From: Aricia agestis
Lineage: Eukaryota > Arthropoda > Insecta > Lepidoptera > Lycaenidae
Direction of reading: 5' to 3'
Length of the DNA: 64,000 nt
NCBI RefSeq assembly: GCF_905147365.1
Contig: NC_056408.1
Coordinates: forward strand, 5,022,001 to 5,086,000
The translations under genes and the position numbers were made by a program. Below the pieces are notes generated by a model. It made no database searches and was not told where the DNA came from. It saw nothing but the letters and a program-made list of their open reading frames with translations. Of this stretch, positions 11,130-22,839 are shown one piece after another (the stretch's first letter is position 1; every line of letters starts with the position of its first letter).

Positions 11130-11825
11130 TCATAATAACTCCCATGCCGGTTATCGGTGACGGTGGCCGGTTTCATTGAAACCCAGGCCAGTTATGCAGC
11201 AGTAGTTATATAGTGCCCAAGTGTATATCAAGTAGTTCATACGTGGGAGAGCCATGCTTCGGCACGAATGGGCCGGCTTGACCGGAGAAATACCACGTTC
11301 TTACAGAAAACCGGCGTGAAACAGCGCTTGCGCTGTGTTTCGCCGAGTGAGTGAGTTTACCGGAGGCCCAATCCCCTACCCTATTCCCTTCCCTACCCTC
11401 CCCTATTCCCTTCCCTTCCCTACCCTCCCCTATTACCTTTTTAAAAGGCCGGCAACGCACTTGCAGCTCTTCTGATGCTGCGAGTGTCCATGGGCGACGG
11501 AAGTTGCTTTCCATCAGGTGCCCCTTTTGCTCGTTTGCCCCCTTATTTCATAAAAAAAGTGTGTGCGCAGTACACAAGAGTACTCTCTATTCCTTTTACT
11601 CTCATAACGCAGTGGGACGGAAGTCTGACACGACTGGCGAGAGATCAGGCGCAGGACCGAATTTCTACATCCCCATCCGATGCATGGATCATCTTACTTG
11701 TCACACTCAGCCTGCCAGCCTGCATTGTCCTTACTTAACTTGGAAATAACATGTTTCCAATGTGGGAATCTAACCCACGACCTCCGAGTCAAGAGCCACG
11801 CTCTAAACCACTGGACCACGGAGGC
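11130..11825 (-). mobile_element. tRNA-related SINE (family S2), split by a retroposon
   Basis: Read on the minus strand: box A-like tggtccagtggtttagagcg (complement of 11800-11819), box B-like gggttagattccc (complement of 11763-11775), then a body with ctgatctctcgcc, ttatgagagtaaaagg, gcgcacacttgggcactat and ggccaccgtcaccg, ending in an ATT-rich tail. It is interrupted at 11241-11558 by the GC-rich retroposon. Related pieces lie at 10738-10795, 39680-39785 and 61310-61476. Confidence 0.8.
11241..11558 (+). mobile_element. GC-rich A-tailed retroposon, copy 4, inside a SINE
   Basis: Runs from acgtgggagagcc to the A-tail. The intact S2 sequence cccaagtgtgtgcgcag is broken here, with aagtgt duplicated on both sides and 16 extra bases before acgtggg. 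The insertion is younger than the SINE. Confidence 0.88.
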
Positions 11826-11932
11826 GTTACTTACGCTTACTAACACGTACTTAAAATTGAATAGTTGATTCCAACGGCGTTCTACAATCGACTGGCGTAA
11901 GTTGGCACGTCTAGTGATTTCACGATTGTGAT

Positions 11933-12124
11933 CAGTGTTTTTCAACCTGTAGATTGCGATAGGAGGGTCGCCAGAGGTTGAGTGAGCTATTTCAGTAAAA
12001 AAACAATAAACATTAATAATTAATATACAATTTAACAATACGATATTAGATACATAATATACTTACGTGCAGGTAATTAAGATAACAAAGCAAATCGCGA
12101 CATATAAAAGGTTGAAAAACACTG
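11933..12124. mobile_element. hAT-type MITE
   Basis: Inverted termini CAGTGTTTTTCAACC and GGTTGAAAAACACTG. The flanking octamers attgtgat and gtctagat match only in part. Non-coding. Confidence 0.8.
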
Positions 12125-12469
12125 GTCTAGATAACGTAACAGTACACGGTCTTACAATCGCTCTTGGATTTTTCAATTCCGTAAGAAAACAGCTGCTATC
12201 CTTCGTTATCATCAGCACGTACTAAGAACTTTAATTTTAGAAAATACTCGTATTTTTACAGTTAGAAATCTGCTTTAAGATTTCTTAGGGCAATGCGAAA
12301 TACTCCATATTACTGAGATTTTATATGTCTATCAGTCCCTTTCTACGATATTCGATTAATACAAAGAAAAGTTTTACGTGCCTAATATAATAATTCTAGT
12401 GAGTTAGTGCTCTTCTTATGGTATAGAAACAGATAATAATCTACGTTCGACACGGTATAGTATTTTTTT

Positions 12470-12634
12470 TTTAAGTTTGTCGCGCGGGAGTCGTACTTTT
12501 TTTCGGGAAAAAAAGTGTCCTATGTCCTTTCTCGGGACTCAAAGTATCTCCATACCAAATTTCAGCAAAATCGGTTCAGCGGTTTGGGCGTGAAGACAGA
12601 CACACTTTCGCATTTATAATATTATTAGTATGGA
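12470..12634 (-). mobile_element. Helitron-like fragment (family H1)
   Basis: On the minus strand it starts A|TCCATACTAATAATATTATAA and continues gcgaaagtgtgtctgtctt, then the target-like sentence cgctgaaccgattttgctga. The 3' end is lost near 12470. Confidence 0.65.
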
Positions 12635-13289
12635 TATGTATGGATATAATTGATACTATGCTTATTGCTCACACAATACAAATGTTTTAGTGCCGAACCC
12701 TTCTAAATGAGAGATTCAATGAAAATAGGCCGCCCAACACCTCGGGCGGAACCCAATATTTTGTGTAAAATATAACCTCCTCCTTTTTGGAAGTCAGTTA
12801 AAAATGAAGTTCAGTTTTGAATGCTTCATTGTAAAATGCGTCACCTCGATTGCAATGTGAACTGACCCTTAGCAAGTAAGTTGATTGTCCCCGACTGTAC
12901 TTCCGTAAGTACTGTCACGAACTACAGTGCAGAGTTAATTGACTTCAAGTTAGAAGTTTCAAATTGACCTCCCGAAAGGTTGTTATTATTCAATTTTGGT
13001 CAAATTCCGCAGCTAATAACTAAATGAACCAAATTAAATTGTAGGCAATCAGTTCATTAATTAAAATATAAGCCATCTTTGGCTGAGTTCTAGGCAATGT
13101 TTTAGGTACACAAACCGCAAATGCAAGTAAATTTAAGACTAATTGGAAACTTATGGGAATAATTAAAATAAATTTTAATTGGAAATCTGATATCAAAGTC
13201 GGTTCTAACTGAATATTATATTTGTCTGTTACGCTTCGGGCTAAATGAAATTTGATAAAGTTTTGTATAAAAAATATAATATTTTGTTG
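12635..13289. other. Unassigned AT-rich DNA
   Basis: A scrap tcctcctttttggaagtcagttaa (12779-12802) matches the AACCGACTTCC motif seen at 38449 and 57588. The rest, including open frames near 13020-13322, shows nothing recognisable. Confidence 0.4.
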
Positions 13290-13317
13290 TATTACAACCG
13301 GCCAATGGACCAGAATC

Positions 13318-13420
13318 CCCATCGATGGATGGACAGAATATAGACGGACAGACAGATAGACGGACAGAATATAGACGGACAGACAGATAGACGGACAGAC
13401 AGATGGATGGATAGACCGAA
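13318..13420. repeat. Minisatellite, GACGGACAGACAGATA units
   Basis: Three to four imperfect copies of gacagaatatagacggacagacagata. Such runs are typical of the inside of AGGGTTCCG-type repeats. Confidence 0.85.
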
Positions 13421-13644
13421 ACTATAAGGTTTCCTTGTTGACTACGGAACCAAAAAAAGTAGTTGTACCTACGTAATTTAATTTTGAAATTACTTTTGGC
13501 TGCAACACCATCGCAGTTGGAAATTATAGTGTACTGATTACATAATAGCATTTATTAATGTCTCTGATAAGAAACAATGCATTTGATTAAAAAAAATCGA
13601 ATTTTATTACAAATATTAACAGTTTATAATTTTTAAACGCCTAA

Positions 13645-13777
13645 AGTTCAATTCAGACGCGACGCGTACATGCATTTCTAAATTTGTATGGATTTGACAG
13701 ATTTGCAAGACGTCAGTGTATTGAAGTCTGTCAATAGAAATGCATCTACGTGTCACGTTGCGGACTGAATTGACCCC
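13645..13777. mobile_element. MITE family C, copy 1
   Basis: Inverted termini gttcaattcagacgcgacgc and gcggactgaattgacccc, with tgcatttctaaatttg and aatagaaatgcatcta inside. Copy 2 is at 56766-56893. Confidence 0.75.
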
Positions 13778-13799
13778 ACGTCATACTAAATAATCAACA

Positions 13800-13993
13800 A
13801 GCTGTCCCGGCAAACGTTGTTTTGGCAAAATGTTTTTCCCTGTTTTCCTGCTTTTTCCTGAAGTTTTTTCTGATTTTTTTTTTGCTGTAGACCTCACGAA
13901 GCCCAAGACGAATGCAAAACCGTGGAAATCGGTTCGTGAGTTCTGTAATTATAGCGTCAGGAAGGAAAACCCGTCTTATTTTTATATATGAGA
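13800..13993 (-). mobile_element. Helitron-like fragment
   Basis: On the minus strand it starts A|TCTCATATATAAAAATAAG and contains ctgacgctataattacagaa and gatttccacggttttgc. It ends near ccgggacagcttg, a decayed version of the usual CTAG end. Confidence 0.5.
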
Positions 13994-14463
13994 TAAAACC
14001 ATCCTCTATAACTAGTCCGTACCATATTTCGTAGAAAATACAATACCATTTCTGCGGTTTAGATGAGCACGATATAAGTTTATGGCTAGTCTAAATATGC
14101 CTTCGTCTATGACTCCTAAAAAGCTTTTAGAGCTTACCTCTACAAAGGTACGACGTACAAAGCTCTTCCTATATTATGTCGCCAGTCGCAGGTTTAGTTA
14201 GTTTATTATACTCTATCTAATTTATTATATATTGTGAACTATTTAATATTTATATTCATTATTACATTCCATGTGTTTATATTTTTCCGTAAAAGTTGAT
14301 TTTATGAAATTCCGTATTGGAATATCATAATAAAACGATACGCTGTAAATACAGTATGGTATAAAAAATAAAATATTTTTGCGATAAAAAATATAAAAAA
14401 AATAATTGTGCCATCATTGAGGCCTGTAGTGCTTTGTAAGTTTATTTAAAAAAGTATATATAT
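13994..14463. other. Unassigned AT-rich DNA
   Basis: No repeats, genes or RNA motifs recognised. Confidence 0.4.
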
Positions 14464-14466
14464 TAA

Positions 14467-14610
14467 GGTCCTGTTTCACCACTTCCTGATAAGTGCCGGA
14501 GAGACTATCCACATTTTAACTTGACAGATAGAGTATGGAGAATCTGTCAGATAAATCGTGGATAGCCTATCAGTCTCTTATCTTATATTAGGAAGTGGTG
14601 AAATAGGCCC
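14467..14610. mobile_element. PIF/Harbinger-like MITE with TAA duplication
   Basis: Termini ggtcctgtttcaccacttcc and ggaagtggtgaaataggccc are inverted. Three-base TAA flanks at 14464-14466 and 14611-14613 fit the family's TWA target duplication. Confidence 0.85.
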
Positions 14611-14771
14611 TAAGGATTTCATTCATTCCATCTTCATGATATCAACCTGTGTCCCAATTCTCGTGGGTCTAATTTTCGTTCGATTGCAAAGTCTTGATTT
14701 AAATTCGTTCGAATCTTGAAGATTTTTTTCGAATTGTTTTCCCGGATTAGATAAAGACCTGTGTTAGTATA

Positions 14772-15017
14772 TAGGGTGTAACAAAACAAAGTGAAAATAA
14801 GTATATGGGTCCTTTATATAAAGTTCACTGTGAAAGTAGCAGCACTGAAGGAGTATAGCTGTATATAGTGTATGGGCAAGCGCCCGTACGTCAGGAATTT
14901 TCCTATACAAAAGTTTAAAAAAAAGTTGCTCTTTCAGCGCAGCTACTTTCACAATGAACTCAATACAGAGGACTTATATACACCCTAAAGTATTATCACT
15001 TAGTTTGGTTACACCTT
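14772..15017. mobile_element. Long-TIR MITE family A, copy 1
   Basis: Starts agggtgtaacaaaacaaagt and ends aagtattatcacttag...ggttacacctt. About 80-bp arms include gttcactgtgaaagtagcag. Further copies: 20830-21056, 31441-31550 (half), 37915-38141, 59407-59541 (half), and probably 30951-31408. Confidence 0.85.
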
Positions 15018-15081
15018 GTATAATGTCAACTTATGTTATTTCCTTAAGCATTTGAATAAACTCTCATATATATAACACTAA

Positions 15082-15399
15082 GGGTGGTTTGCACCAACTT
15101 ACTTTAACTATAACTACAGTAGTGAAAAATGTCAAATCTTAACCATAACCGCTCAAACTTAAATCGATTTTTGGCCTGAATATTTAAAATGAATCACAGT
15201 GTTGTTATAACAAATATTTTTTCTGACGATTTTTACGGATAATCCATTTTTTTATACTGACTGTAGCAAAAAAATAAACGCAACATACATCTGTCAAATT
15301 CCGTGGTCAAAGTTAAGGTTACAGTTAAATTAGCCTTAACTATAACCATAACTTTGACCATAACTGTAACTATAACCACGCCTCTGGTGCAACACACCC
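15082..15399. mobile_element. PIF/Harbinger-like MITE with TAA duplication
   Basis: Termini gggtggtttgcaccaact and gcctctggtgcaacacaccc. TAA is present at 15079-15081 and 15400-15402. The interior has repeated (taaccataac)-like runs in both orientations. Confidence 0.8.
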
Positions 15400-15659
15400 T
15401 AAGTAATGTATCAACATAGCAACATTTTCGTGATGCATGCCTGACTGCCGTGTAACATGGTACAAGAGCATACATTTTGGGCTCATAATTGAAAGGCGAG
15501 CTAGTCAATTTAATGTGAATTAATTTTCGTGTTTAATAATAAATTGTTCATTTCAAAGGTAATTTGGGTGGATGACTTTTTATTATGTTAAAATGTTGAG
15601 GGACTATGAGGAAAGATTTCCCTTAAATTATATTTAAATGTCAAACACGTGTAATATTT

Positions 15660-16414
15660 TTAAAATTTCGGCAGGTGCTGCGGTCATTGGGTGGAAAGAG
15701 ACAGCGGTGCGTTTTCGTACCGTCTCACACAGTTGCTGACCGGGCATGGCTGCTTCGGTCAGTACCTGTGCGACATGGCCAGACGCGAGCAAAACATTGC
15801 TTGCCATCACTGCAGTGACGACCGGGACCGGCGCAGCACGCGTTGCTCGTATGTCCCGCTTGGAGCAGACAAAGGGCGGCCCTACAGGCCACTATTCGAT
15901 CCGACATCACGCTGCCAGCCATCGTTTGTGCGATGCTAGACAGCAAACACTCTTGGAGGTCGAGACATTCGCCGAAGCGGTAATTTCGTCGAAACAGGAG
16001 GCGGAGCGCAGATGAGAGGCGGAGGCGCTCGATCCTCGGAGAAGATCGAGGCGGAGACCAAGGGCCAGACATAGTCACGACATCCTGCCTTAGCAGGGGA
16101 GCTCAGAGCGTCGGTATGGGGCTGCCGTCACCCATGACATCGAGTCGCGGGTAGGCCACAATGCACTAGGTGTTCCAGTGCGTCGTCGCGGAGTAATGTG
16201 GAATGGTGTATCCACGAGTTGAGCCTGAAGAGGCAAAGGTGGTGGGGCTGCGGTCGTGTATCACGCGTTTCCCGTAGTCCCACATTCAGGAGCAGGAACA
16301 CCGTTGGAGTTTTAGTGGGTAGTCCCGGGTGCGTCTTCCGTCCGCCCCGGGGAGTCCCACATACCTCGGTGTTCCTCCCCAGGCCCCGTAAAAGCATTCC
16401 CCTAACAAAAAAAA
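15660..16414 (+). pseudogene. R1-clade retrotransposon, 5'-truncated 3' end
   Basis: Translating all three frames yields, in order, parts of the C-terminal region of R1-type reverse transcriptase proteins: LLTGHGCFGQYL followed by a zinc-knuckle-like ACHHC, then FAEAVISSKQEAERR. The pieces lie in different frames (about 15691-15939, then 15880-16015), so several indels separate them. The GC-rich 3' untranslated region ends in eight A residues at 16407-16414. R1-type elements are non-LTR retrotransposons; the rDNA-specific R1 is one member. This fragment could not make a protein. Which R1 family it belongs to cannot be told. Confidence 0.75.
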
Positions 16415-16639
16415 CGGTTTTGCGGTCATTTCTTTGTTTGTGTTTATGTTCAGTTGATCTAGTCTTTGGATATTCTGAGTCATATTATGGCTAAAATTTT
16501 GCCGTTGCGTTTCGACTAAGTCTAAAAATCGACCTATATCGATTTTCATGCTCGAAACGTATATTATGACATCACAAAGTTTGCCGTGTCAGTTAGTGTT
16601 AATGTAAAAACTAAAAATAACTATCTCGATTAGGTATAT

Positions 16640-19336
16640 AAGCCCTTTTTATTCCGAAATATATGTTTTACATTTTGGTTAGATTAGTAACTTTCTTAAG
16701 TTAGATTATGTCTCGCATTTCGGTGTGCCTCTTGGCATAGGCCTCCTCCAGCTCTCTCCAATGAGCTCGGTCATCTGCTGCTCTGGTCCAGTATGGTCCT
16801 AGAGTTAAGCGGATATCGTCACTCCATCTTGTCTTCGGACGTCCCTGTCTTCTGGTGTCTCCTCTTGGATACCATAAGGTTACTCGCTTACTCCACTTAA
16901 ATAATTTGCAACGCAACATGTGCCCGGTCCAACTCCATTTTAAATGATCTATGCGTGATATTATGTCTGTTACTTTTGTCTTTTTTCTTATTTCTGAACT
17001 TTGGATTCTATCGCTAAGCCTGATTCCTAACATGCTTCTTTCCATTGCTCTTTCAGTTTTGGCTAGTAGCTCTCTGTGTTTGTTCGTAAGTGCCCATGTC
17101 TCACACCCGTATGTCATACAGGGGAGAATACACGTGTTGAAAGTTTTTCTCTTGATGTGCATACCTAGGTCTTGGTTCTTCATAATTTCTTTCAACGACC
17201 AGTATTTCTTCCAACCGCAGGCTATTCTTTTGTTTATTTCCTTGGACATAGGGTCTTCTGGGGATATAATTTGTCCTAAGTATACATAATCAAGTTTAGT
17301 TCCATATGCCTCTATGTGGACTTCTGTCGAGTTGGTCATTAGCTTGGTTTTGTCTGTGTTTATTTCTAGACCTACTTCTCTGCTTCTTTCTGCTATGTCT
17401 TTTATCATGTGTTCTAATATCTTAGGATCTTCTTCTAGTAAAACAATGTCATCGGCAAATCTTAAGTGGTTAAGGCGAGCACCATTGATTAGAATCCCAT
17501 AGTTATCCCAGTCCAATCGCCTAAACCAATGTCATAAAACAATGTCATCGGCAAATCTTAAGTGGTTAAGGCGAGCACCATTGATTAGAATCCCATAGTT
17601 ATCCCAGTCCAATCGCCTAAATGTGTGTTCTAGCACAGAGTTGAACAGTTTAGGGGATAATGGGTCTCCTTGTCTTGCGCCTCTATCAATTGGGAAGGGG
17701 TCTCCAATAGATTCTAGTTTGATGCGGCTTTTATTTTCTTTGTAGATGGCTTTAATTAGTTCTATATAGACCTCCTCCACTCCTTGCTCTTTTAGACTCC
17801 ACCAGATAAATTTATGTTTTATGCTATCGAATGCTTTGGCATAGTCTATAAAGCATATATACAGTGTCTTCTGGTATTCATTATACTTTTCAAAAACTTG
17901 TTTGCTTGTATGGATGTGGTCTATAGTACTATATTTTTTTCTGAAACCTGCCTGTTCAATCGGCTGGTTTTCGTCTAGGACTCTTGTTATTCGTTCCAAA
18001 ATTACCTTTGCGAAGACTTTATAAACGTTTGATATCATGCTAATTGGTCTATAATTACCTATGTCATCTTTATCCCCTTTCTTATGAAGGAGTATGATAT
18101 GTGATTCTTTCCATTGTTTCGGTATTTTACCTGTTGTTATAATCTCGTTAAACAGCTTGGTTAGGATTGGGGTTATTTCTTCTTCGGTGCCTCTGATTAG
18201 CTCGTTTGTTATGTTATCAGGTCCTGGGGTTTTTTCTAGTTTTTGTGACATTATAGCTTTATGTACTTCCTGCAAGAGTATTGGTGGGACTTTTGTACAA
18301 CTTATGTAAGAGTTTTCATAGGCGTTCTTTTCTTGTTCGGTGTCGTTGTTTGAGTAAAGTGTTCGGTAGTAGTCTGTGGCAACACATTGGATTCTTTTAC
18401 GAGTTGTTACTTGTTTAGATCTGTTGCTTTTTAGTTTTGGTATCCATTCCTTACCACATTCTCTTAATTCCTTGAAAGCCTTTCTTGTTCCCCCTGTTCT
18501 TTGGATCTCTTCTTCTAGTTTTTTCGTTCTTTTTAATTTCCTTTCCCTTCTTATCGTTTCTCGAATTACTTTACTCAGTTCAGCTATTTTATTTCGATTT
18601 TCTTGCGGTTTTAATTTGTCTTTTATTAGTGTGTTTCTTTCCTTTAGGAGCTCCATTGTTTTCTCACTAAATTTCACTTCTTTAGTAATGTTCCCTTTCC
18701 TCATTCTTGACAGTTGCTTAATCATGAGGTCGTATTTTTCTATGGCACTTCTATTTGAGTTTAGTATTTCTTTTAGGTTATTTATTAGAGACAAATCAAT
18801 TTTTCTCTGTATTGTTCCACTGTCATTTTATTTTTAATTTTATCTCTGCTTCTTTTGGTTGGGTATTTCTTTAAACGGCAGCGTACCATTCGGTGGTTTG
18901 TGCTAAAATTTAAATTTTGAATAATGTGTGTATCATTAAAAAACTTTGGTTTGTTAGTTATTACAAAATCGATTTCGTTTTTGTATTTGCCATCGGGTGA
19001 TAGCCAGGTCCACTTGGTTTTGAGATCTTTTTTGAAGACTGTATTGAGTAATGTTAAGTTGTTTTGTAGTAGAAGTTCAATTAGTCTGTGTCCATTGGTA
19101 CTTCTCTTTCCATATCCATATTTGTCCAATATCAGTTCTTCGCCAGGTTATCTGCAGCCTACCTGTGCATTAAAATCACCCATAACAATGATAAAGTTAT
19201 TGTGGTATTGTTTTATAATATCTGACAGGGTGCAGTAAAAGGCGTCGCTTTCACTTTCCGGTGCTTGTTCTGTAGGTGCATATGCTTGTATGATTGTCCA
19301 CGGTCTCTCGATTAGGTACAAACTTAAATAATAATA
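16640..19336 (-). pseudogene. RTE-clade non-LTR retrotransposon, 5'-truncated, broken
   Basis: Minus-strand reading from about 19336 down. First comes the C-terminal half of an AP endonuclease (IIQAYAPT, GDFNAQVG, KTKWTWLSPDGKYKNEIDFV, NHR), then a long linker, then reverse transcriptase blocks (TPGPDNITNELI, LHKKGDKDDIGNYRPIS, DYAKAFDSI, RQGDPLSPKLFN, FADDIVL), then the typical RTE C-terminus (RRQGRPKTRWSDDI). Breaks: TAA at 19148-19150; a one-base frameshift near 18790; a 96-bp-period tandem duplication (17440-17525 and 17536-17621) repeating the FADD active-site segment, with a TGA (17532-17534) between the copies. The two large open parts are 17532-18794 and 16701-17516, in the same frame. 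No 5' half of the endonuclease is present. Confidence 0.9.
17440..17621 (-). repeat. Tandem duplication of the polymerase active-site segment
   Basis: Two 86-bp copies, identical by eye, 10 bp apart, 96 bp period (32 codons, in frame). Each encodes RLDWDNYGILINGARLNHLR followed by FADDIVL. The 10-bp spacer supplies an in-frame TGA. Confidence 0.95.
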
Positions 19337-19526
19337 AGGAAATAGTTTTAGCTTAAGTGTTTTAAATAATTTTCCAGGCCACACAAAATATTTCTTACAA
19401 GAAATATATTTCATTTATGTCGTAATGAGCACAAGAAGCACTAAAAGGATTAGCCGCCCGTTGTCTGCCACCATCATACGGTTTCACAGAAATAGCCAGA
19501 GCTGGGAAATTGCATTTTATATTTCA

Positions 19527-19821
19527 CTAGCTGTTGCCCGCGAATCCGTCCGCATGGACTACAGTTTACAGCGCGGTGGTCCCCGTTTCCGTGGGAATGC
19601 CGGATTAAATGTAGCCTACATAATTGCAAAGTTTCCTCTAAATCCATCTAATAAACAAAATCTGTGTCAAGTTTCAAAGCTTACTAAAACCTTTATTCTC
19701 ATTCTCAGACTCTAGACTATGTGTGTACAAAATTTTATTACAATCGGTTTAGTAATGTTCGCGGTAAAGCGAGACAGACAGACAAACAGAGATACTTTCG
19801 CATTTTTAATATTAGTATGGA
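19527..19821 (-). mobile_element. Helitron-like element (family H1), both ends present
   Basis: On the minus strand: A|TCCATACTAATATTAAAAATG ... cgcgggcaacagCTAG|T. The host A before TC and T after CTAG is the Helitron insertion signature. Interior has gaaagtatctctgtttgtctg and accgattgtaataaaatttt. Non-autonomous, no Rep/helicase. Confidence 0.8.
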
Positions 19822-19948
19822 TATAGGCGTTTTTGAGGTACCGAATATTTGCAAGCACGTTGGGTTACTTCGCTTTTGTGTAGATATAGAAAATGACACG
19901 TATACGGGTGCGTTAGCAAATGTGTGTGAAACTTAAAATACTCTATAA

Positions 19949-20283
19949 CAGGGGTCACCAAATGGCGGACCGCCGTCCGCATCCGGACCGCCGACCCATT
20001 GTGTGCGGACCAAGCCTATTCGAAGATGATCTTCGATCATCTTAGGACTTCAACATCTCCAGGATTTAATGTCAATATCTATAGCTTGCACCAATATTTC
20101 ACTCCAAACTTCAGAGAGATAATTAGCTACAAAAAATGGTTACTTTTCTCATTGATATCTAAATATACCTTTGTAATTTCCGTAATTTTTTATATTTAAT
20201 TTTTTTTATATACAACATGTGGACCGCGAAGTTCATTTCATTTCTTAAAACGGACCCCGAGCGAAACTAATTAATGACCCCTG
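19949..20283. mobile_element. hAT-type MITE with perfect 8-bp target duplication
   Basis: Second copy of the 6598-6875 family (CAGGGGTCACCAAATGGCGG ... cgagcgaaactaatt). The octamer ctctataa occurs at 19941-19948 and 20284-20291. Confidence 0.92.
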
Positions 20284-20473
20284 CTCTATAATCTATATAG
20301 TAGATTTCATATTAGAAGGTGACGCAAGCAGTACTCACTGAGCCATTTAAAATTGAACTTTATTTACTACATATGAAGTTACACATTGAATTGCCAAACT
20401 TTCCACTCGCAGTGTTGGGCTGCCTGTTTCGATGCTGAATAGCACGTTCCAATTGGTCCTTTATAGTCTAAAT

Positions 20474-20663
20474 CAGGGGTCGGCAACTAATTTTCGGTGA
20501 GGTCCGGATGCGCTAAAATCAAATTTTAACGAGGTCCAGAAAAAACACACTTGTCCTATGTAGCCTTAAAATATTATTTTAATTAATAAAGGTATACGCA
20601 TAGGTACCTTATCTATGTATTAATCGATTCGACCTTTCGTGGTCCGCCTGTTGACTACCACTG
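20474..20663. mobile_element. hAT-type MITE, CAGGGGTCGGCAAC end
   Basis: Ends CAGGGGTCGGCAACTA and, inverted, CAGTGGTAGTCAACAG. Flanks gtctaaat (20466-20473) and gtctaaag (20664-20671) differ in one base. Confidence 0.88.
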
Positions 20664-20829
20664 GTCTAAAGTATTAATAATGACGTAAAATGAGAAAAAC
20701 ATGTGTCATATAGCACTAGAAGCACTAAAAGGATTAGTATTCTGCTGTCTATCACCATCCTACGGTTTCACTGAAATAGCAATAATATTCCCTCAGAAAA
20801 TAGGCGTTTTAAAAGAGGTGTCTGTATAT

Positions 20830-21056
20830 AGTGTGTAACAAAAATAAGTGATAATACTTAAGGGTCTGTACGTGTTCCTTGTAGAGAGTTCACTGTGAAA
20901 GTAGCAGCTCTGAAAGACGAATTTTTTTTTCACTTTTGTATGGGCAAGGCCCGAGCGTCACGAGTTTCCTCTTTTGGTTTTGGTCTTTCAGCGCTACTAC
21001 TTTCACAGTGAACTCTCTACAAGGAACACGTACACACCCTAAAGTATTATCACCAT
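20830..21056. mobile_element. Long-TIR MITE family A, copy 2
   Basis: Arms contain gtaacaaaaataagtgataa, gttccttgtagagagttcac and gtgaaagtagcag and are repeated inverted on the right (ctactttcacagtgaactct). Loop includes gtatgggcaaggcccgagcg. Confidence 0.88.
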
Positions 21057-22079
21057 TTCTTTTATAAGTCTATATAGACACTCATCCCCTTACTGATTAT
21101 TTATAAAAAAGTGTGTACAGAATACACGTGTCAGAAGTGAAATTTCTGTCCAAAAACGTGACGGCGACGTGACGAAATATTATTATTATTTAGAACCTCG
21201 CTTTCATGACGTAACCTCGAAATACTCTCAACAGGCCGAAGGAAATTTTACTTAAAAATAATATTATTAACAACTCAAAGTAGATACAATATATTCCCTA
21301 ATAAATTACATTCAAATCTTTAAAAAATCTTATGATTAATGAAAGTAATAAAAAAACATTCATAAAGGATTTAAAAAAAATAAAACACTTTGTTAGTTTC
21401 AACTCAGTAAACGTTTGAAAAATATTTTTTCATTTTGCATCACCAATTATAATTTTGAACAATTTATATTCTAGCGAAACTAATAAATATAAATTATAAA
21501 CAATATTTAACAATGTTTATTAAATATTACTCGTTACAAGAAATGAATTAATTTAATTTTTTAACTTAAAGTGTATAATATTTATTTATTTAAAAATATT
21601 TTAATTTTGTATTTTTATAGTAGGTCTTAACATAATTCGTTAAAATATAAAAACTTTATTTAAAATATTCACTTGAATGTTAAAATTATTTTGCTAAAAG
21701 TATTTCCTAAATTTTTCACTTTATTTCAGCCAAAAAGTTTTCATTACCTACTAATTACATCCTTAATTCAATTCATTCACCGTCTTACAATAGATCCTTA
21801 TTAAAATTAATAATCATGAACACCTTAGAATTAATAACTCACCCAATTAGTATTCAGATCATAAAAACACGTAAAATGAATGCTACGAAGCTACGCGGCT
21901 ACGAGCTACGGCGTAGGCGCTACGGCGTAGGCGTCCGCGTAGCACCGTCACGCGAGACTGACTGACGTGACGGGAAGATGTAACGTGACAGCGTGATTTC
22001 AGGTGAGAAGTAAAGTGTGGTTAGAATTTTAATATAATTATAAATAAAGTTTATTTAAAAAATATTTTCAATATATGAA
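21057..22079. other. Very AT-rich block with a GC-rich tandem patch
   Basis: 21240-21870 is extremely AT-rich. At 21885-21945 lies a patch of repeated ctacggcgtaggcg-like words, then gtcacgcgagactgactgac. The words gtgacggcgacgtgacg (21158) and cgtgacgggaagatgtaacg (21966) may be the ends of one old insertion, not proven. Confidence 0.4.
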
Positions 22080-22575
22080 ATTATTGTGTCGCGGCGTACA
22101 TTGCTCCGAAACGGCTCGACGGATTTTGGTTCATTTTTTATGCTTGTTAGTTAGGTCTGAGAATCAGAAAATAATACGAAAAAAACTATAGTTTTTTCGT
22201 ATCGCAAATAGCGTTTTTTTATAAAATAACTTTTGATGAGCCGGCTAAGAACATTAAAAGAACATTAAAATATAAAAATTAAAAGAGAGAAGAAACGATA
22301 TTGTTATTTGGAGAAAAAATTGATAAAATAATTATGTTTTATTATTTTCTACTACCTACTTTAAACTTATGTTGAAAATATTAAGTTAAAAGTTGTTTAA
22401 ATTTCATGCATAAAACTCATTTTCAATTTGGCATGCAGGTAGATATTATGACGCAGGCATCCGTTAAGAAAGGATTTTGATCAATTCTGCCTCCAAGGGG
22501 TATAGGGGATGAAAGTTTGTATATAATAATACTCAACGCGAGCGAAGCCGCGGGCAAAAGCTCGTCATGTATAAT
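22080..22575 (+). mobile_element. Helitron-like relic
   Basis: Contains gtgtcgcggcgtacattgct, gaaacggctcgacggatttt and ends gcgaagccgcgggcaaaagc followed by tcgt instead of CTAGT. End mutated. Confidence 0.5.
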
Positions 22576-22839
22576 TCGAGGACGTCACATTAGTTTCTGC
22601 GGGTGTACCTAAAAGTTGTAAATTAACTTCATGTTATCTTTAGTTTATTCAGGCTTTATATTATTATTTTAGGATAGAGAAGCCTTATAATTTTTAAGTA
22701 GTTTGAGTTGGTTGATCGAAATTATCATTGCTATGAGTTACGCGCGGCTCTGCCTATTTAAAAACATTATTTTGCGATAATCGTACATATTCCCACAGCA
22801 AAAAGTATTTTCTATCCTTTCCTGTGCTCTATTAGCTTT

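Noticed and set aside
11351..11749. 132-codon open frame and similar frames at 7410, 8582(+), 11206(-), 34341 and 53458
   Set aside because: They lie in the GC-rich retroposon and read the same repeated pyrimidine-tract peptide in every copy. They are by-products of the repeat.
13216..13551. 111-codon minus-strand frame
   Set aside because: Runs through the GACGGACAGACAGATA minisatellite, which gives a repetitive Ser/Val/Arg peptide.
16951..17289. Plus-strand frames across the RTE element
   Set aside because: Antisense shadows of the reverse transcriptase.
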